Assembly (NCBI GenBank): GCA_964604705.1
Contig: CAZSAP010000005.1
Coordinates: 226,534 to 290,533, forward strand
Direction: 5' to 3'
DNA length: 64,000 nt
From: JAAXVQ01 sp964604705
Lineage (GTDB): Bacteria > Oederibacteriota > JAAXVQ01
A model generated the notes under the pieces. That model was not told where the DNA came from. It was given only the letters and a program-made list of their open reading frames with translations, and did not search any database. Shown here piece by piece: positions 59,820 to 64,000 of the stretch (positions are counted from its first letter, which is position 1; each line of letters begins with the position of its first letter). The position numbers were made by a program, and so were the translations under genes.

Positions 59820-62087
59820 ATGTCCTCACACGAATTATTGATTGAACGAGCGCGCTCCGATACAACGATCCGATGGTGGGGAATTGCTGTTGTATTAGGA
59901 ATGGTTATCTTACTCAATCAAAACCGAAGCTTGGGTGAATTTTGGCCTGTTTTGGTAATGATTGGAGTGGGCGCATTGTATAATTTTATTCTTTCTGTAT
60001 TTGCATATCAAAAGCAAGTTCCTCGCTGGTGGCCATTCGCAGAAATTGTCCTGGATTTAATTCTTATAACTGGATTGATTCATTTTACTGGTGGACTGCT
60101 TTCCAGTCCTTTGTATTTTTTATTTCCATTGTTGATGTTTATACTCGCGTTTCATAAAAATCTTCAAGAATTAGCCTTTACGGCCGGGGGATTGCTATCG
60201 GCTTTTTTCTTTCTCTTTTTAATCGAACCTATTTTCTGGGAACAAACCCATGGTGTTTTCTTTGATCGTTTTCTGATTTTAATCGGAGTTTCGGCGGTCA
60301 CGCTGGTATTCACTACGTTGTCCAATCGTGAAATCAAAGCGGCTCAATTAGCATTAGAAGACAAACGCTTGGAATTGGTGGAAGCCCTTCAAATAAATGA
60401 AAAACTGCAAAGTAAAATATATACCTCCACACAGAAATTAGAAGAAGCCAATGTCATGCTCGTGAAGAAGAATCTTGCAATGATGGCCTTGCATGAAATC
60501 TATCTGGCGATGAATTCAACCTTCAACTCCAATCATTTGCTCAATTTGGTTTTGGATACGGCCATGTCGCTTCTAAAAGCCAACACGGGTTGTTTAATGC
60601 TCATTGATTCAGTTGATCGGCGAATGCGGGTAAAAGAAGCACGCGGGTTGGATCGGAAAAAAGCTCGATCATTGGTTATTCGTTTGGGCGAAGGGTATGA
60701 AGGGCAAGTGGCTCAAACGGGAAAAGAACAAATGATCGGCGATATTTCCCATTACCCAGAGGTCATTCCTTTAAGTGCGGACACTAAAAGCAAGATGTGT
60801 TCACCCTTACGGATAAAGAACAAGATTGTTGGAGTCATTTCCATTGAAAGCAATCGATTCAATGCATTCAATAAAAGTGACCTCGATTTATTAACCACGT
60901 TGGGATCTCAGGCGTCTGAAGTATTGCAGAACGTTGAATTATATGAGGAAATGCGGAATAAAGCCGACGGGCTGTCATTGCTGTTCGAAATAAGCAAAGA
61001 CATTAGCACCATCTTTAACCTTAAACGTTTGCTGGCTACGGTCTTGGAGCGGTCCATGCAAGTGATGAAAGCTAAGCGTGGTTCGCTGATGATTTACGAT
61101 AAGGAACATGATCAGCTTGCGATTCGAGCTTCTGCCGGGATAACCTTGGATACAAAACTGATTCGTTTGGATGCGGGCATTGCAGGTTCTGTATTTCGGA
61201 ATAATAAGCCGGTCATTATTCCAAGTGTAGAGGCCAGTCCACTGTACGATAAGGCCAACGATCATATTTATGCAGGCAAAAGCATGATCGCCAGCCCTTT
61301 GTCCTTGCGTAAGAAAGTCTTTGGCGTTATTTGTTTGAATGATCGTGATGGTCGAACCTTTTCGCGAGATGATTTAAAGCTGCTCAGCGCATTGGCTGCC
61401 CAGGCCGCAATTGCAATTGAAAATGTTGAGTTGTATGCCAACCTACGTCGCGACTATTTAAATGCGATCAAGGCACTGGCAGCGGCGGTTGATGCAAAGG
61501 ACCATTATACGCATGGGCATTCCAATAAAGTTATGACCTATTCGGCCATCATTGCCAAGGAATTAAATCTAAGTGATAAGGAAGTCGAAAAAATAAAATA
61601 TGGTGCTTTGCTGCATGACATAGGGAAGATCGGCATTTCGGAGGCGGTTTTGAATAAACCGTCGAAACTAACACCTAAAGAATTTGATACCATTGCCATG
61701 CATCCCATTTTAGGGGTGTCGATCGTTCAAAATATAGAATCCTTAAAAGAGTTGATCCCAATCATTTTATATCACCATGAACGCTATTCGGGCGGGGGGT
61801 ATCCTGAAGGGATATCAGGAAACGCAATTCCTTTAGGCGCGAGAATTGTGGGTGTGGCCGATTCCTGGGATGTTATGACCTCGGATCGTGCCTATCGAAA
61901 AGCGTTGCCACTGGATGTCGCTTTGGCAGAGGTGAAAAAATGTGCCGGAACACAATTTGATCCGGAAGTGGTTCAGGCGTTGTTGCAGGCACTGGAAAAA
62001 CATGAAACCATAGAGCCTGTAACGATTGAGGAAGAACGGCCGGATTTTACGTTGGATGAGGATGAAATAAGCCGTTTAATGGATTAG
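59820..62087 (+). CDS. Membrane GAF-GAF-HD-GYP c-di-GMP phosphodiesterase
   Basis: A 755-residue protein. Five or six membrane helices lie in residues 18-165. A helical stalk leads to two GAF domains (about 215-370 and 385-540) and then an HD-GYP domain. The metal site is HDIGK (His599, Asp600) and the signature is HHERYSGGGYPEG (from His652), so hydrolysis of c-di-GMP is likely. GGTGGGGA precedes ATG 59820. It is the natural counterpart of the GGDEF cyclase at 7 kb. The signal is unknown. Confidence 0.93.
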   Translation: MSSHELLIERARSDTTIRWWGIAVVLGMVILLNQNRSLGEFWPVLVMIGVGALYNFILSVFAYQKQVPRWWPFAEIVLDLILITGLIHFTGGLLSSPLYFLFPLLMFILAFHKNLQELAFTAGGLLSAFFFLFLIEPIFWEQTHGVFFDRFLILIGVSAVTLVFTTLSNREIKAAQLALEDKRLELVEALQINEKLQSKIYTSTQKLEEANVMLVKKNLAMMALHEIYLAMNSTFNSNHLLNLVLDTAMSLLKANTGCLMLIDSVDRRMRVKEARGLDRKKARSLVIRLGEGYEGQVAQTGKEQMIGDISHYPEVIPLSADTKSKMCSPLRIKNKIVGVISIESNRFNAFNKSDLDLLTTLGSQASEVLQNVELYEEMRNKADGLSLLFEISKDISTIFNLKRLLATVLERSMQVMKAKRGSLMIYDKEHDQLAIRASAGITLDTKLIRLDAGIAGSVFRNNKPVIIPSVEASPLYDKANDHIYAGKSMIASPLSLRKKVFGVICLNDRDGRTFSRDDLKLLSALAAQAAIAIENVELYANLRRDYLNAIKALAAAVDAKDHYTHGHSNKVMTYSAIIAKELNLSDKEVEKIKYGALLHDIGKIGISEAVLNKPSKLTPKEFDTIAMHPILGVSIVQNIESLKELIPIILYHHERYSGGGYPEGISGNAIPLGARIVGVADSWDVMTSDRAYRKALPLDVALAEVKKCAGTQFDPEVVQALLQALEKHETIEPVTIEEERPDFTLDEDEISRLMD

Positions 62088-62108
62088 TGATTTTTTTTTA
62101 AAAAAAGA

Positions 62109-62136
62109 TTGACTTGTGTTTGGATTCTAGTATAAT
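62109..62136 (+). promoter_or_regulatory. rRNA promoter P1
   Basis: TTGACT (62109-62114) and TATAAT (62131-62136) with a 16-base spacer, preceded by T8 and A8 tracts that could act as an UP element. About 25 bases further on, GCCC-AGACC-GGGC nests inside GACGTTTT/AAAACGTC, a potential leader hairpin. Confidence 0.85.
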
Positions 62137-62209
62137 CCCCCCTGCTCCAACAAAGACGTTTTGCCCAGACCGGGCGAGAAAAAAACGTCGAATAAAAAAT
62201 AAAAAAAGA

Positions 62210-62237
62210 TTGACAAAGTTGGCGAAGAGAGTATAAT
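62210..62237 (+). promoter_or_regulatory. rRNA promoter P2
   Basis: Perfect TTGACA (62210-62215) and TATAAT (62232-62237), 16-base spacer, preceded by an A-rich tract ending AAAAAAAGA like the other two copies. A CGTTC-ACAA-GAACG hairpin (62245-62258) starts eight bases after the -10 box, at or near the expected 5' end of the transcript. Confidence 0.92.
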
Positions 62238-62382
62238 TCGTCTTCGTTCACAAGAACGGTTTTGAAAACGACCGGAGCAAAGTACTCGCCGAGGTTAAGA
62301 AAAGCTTTGCGGTTGTTCAGGTAGTCCTTCTTGGGTTTTCCTGAATGGATCGAAAAAAAGCAAAAAAAAAATTAAAAAAAGA

Positions 62383-62410
62383 TTGACAAATTTCTCGAGG
62401 CGAGTATAAT
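62383..62410 (+). promoter_or_regulatory. rRNA promoter P3
   Basis: Perfect TTGACA (62383-62388) and TATAAT (62405-62410), 16-base spacer, preceded by two long A-tracts (62353-62380). A CCGCTT-GAAGA-AAGCGG hairpin (62417-62433) begins seven bases after the -10 box. The transcript leader of about 190 bases also contains a CGCG-A6-CGCG hairpin and a boxA-like TCCTTGAAAAC element near 62519. Confidence 0.92.
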
Positions 62411-62605
62411 CGCAATCCGCTTGAAGAAAGCGGAAACGAGAAACAAACGGCCGATACGCGAAAAAACGCGAAGTAGGCAGCGGAAAAAAGTTTTCTTATT
62501 TTTCACAAAAATAATTGGTCCTTGAAAACTAAGTAGCGAAATGAAATACGACGAGGTCCTTGATTTAATTTATTTGAGATAATTATTAGAGCTATTTTCA
62601 AATTC

Positions 62606-64000
<1,395 letters not shown>

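Overview
The window reads as a contiguous piece of the chromosome of an uncultured, anaerobic, Gram-negative-type (diderm) bacterium. ExbB/ExbD/TonB-type, OmpA-type and SPOR/TPR genes point to an outer membrane. An electron-transferring [FeFe] hydrogenase with its maturases points to fermentative or syntrophic anaerobic metabolism. The window ends in a 16S rRNA gene that is clearly bacterial (it carries the usual universal motifs) but that I cannot place in a named phylum by eye. Gene density is high, most genes lie on the + strand, and 4-base ATGA/GTGA overlaps are common, so many genes are translationally coupled.

Layout. 0-4.7 kb: truncated ExbB, ExbD and TonB/TolA transport genes followed by a UvrD-type helicase fused to an AddB/Cas4-like nuclease. 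4.7-16.8 kb: a SpoIID-queA ... tgt-yajC backbone, interrupted by an 8.2-kb signalling island (GAF-GAF-GGDEF cyclase, double KaiC-like ATPase with a receiver domain, and two related histidine kinases). 16.8-24.4 kb: GalT-like transferase, an unrecognised exported protein, a minus-strand ribbon-helix-helix/PilZ pair whose first gene is only 56 codons, a TPR-SPOR protein, MutS and a phosphatase-like protein lacking its catalytic Cys. 24.7-30.2 kb: hydrogenase genes hydC, hydB (fused to a GltD-like flavoprotein) and hydA, closed by a strong terminator. 30.3-34.6 kb: maturation genes hydE, an aspartase-like lyase, a guanine-deaminase-like protein and hydF, preceded by an FNR/CRP-type palindrome.

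34.7-41.5 kb: methyl-accepting receptor, STAS protein, metallo-beta-lactamase-fold hydrolase, a PGxGQ-repeat protein, a GT39-like membrane glycosyltransferase with TPRs, and MutL. 41.5-52.3 kb: MiaA, GH57 glucan enzyme, the minus-strand pheT-coiled-coil-zapA operon, MalQ, a HEAT-repeat protein and a ROK sugar kinase. 52.3-62.1 kb: single-domain response regulator, zincin, Dtd, a YhaO/YhaN (SbcDC-like) pair, OmpA-like protein, RadC, RsfS, SAM hydrolase and a membrane GAF-GAF-HD-GYP protein. 62.1-64 kb: three tandem near-consensus promoters with 16-bp spacers driving the 16S rRNA gene.

Themes. A c-di-GMP circuit is visible: a GGDEF cyclase with an I-site, an HD-GYP hydrolase and a PilZ receptor. 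Alpha-glucan metabolism is represented by GH57, MalQ, the ROK kinase and the GalT/ADP-glucose-phosphorylase-like enzyme. The most unusual elements are the HydB-GltD fusion, the maturase operon with two potentially ammonia-releasing enzymes, the KaiC-receiver/kinase island inside the queuosine operon, and the Cys-less phosphatase.
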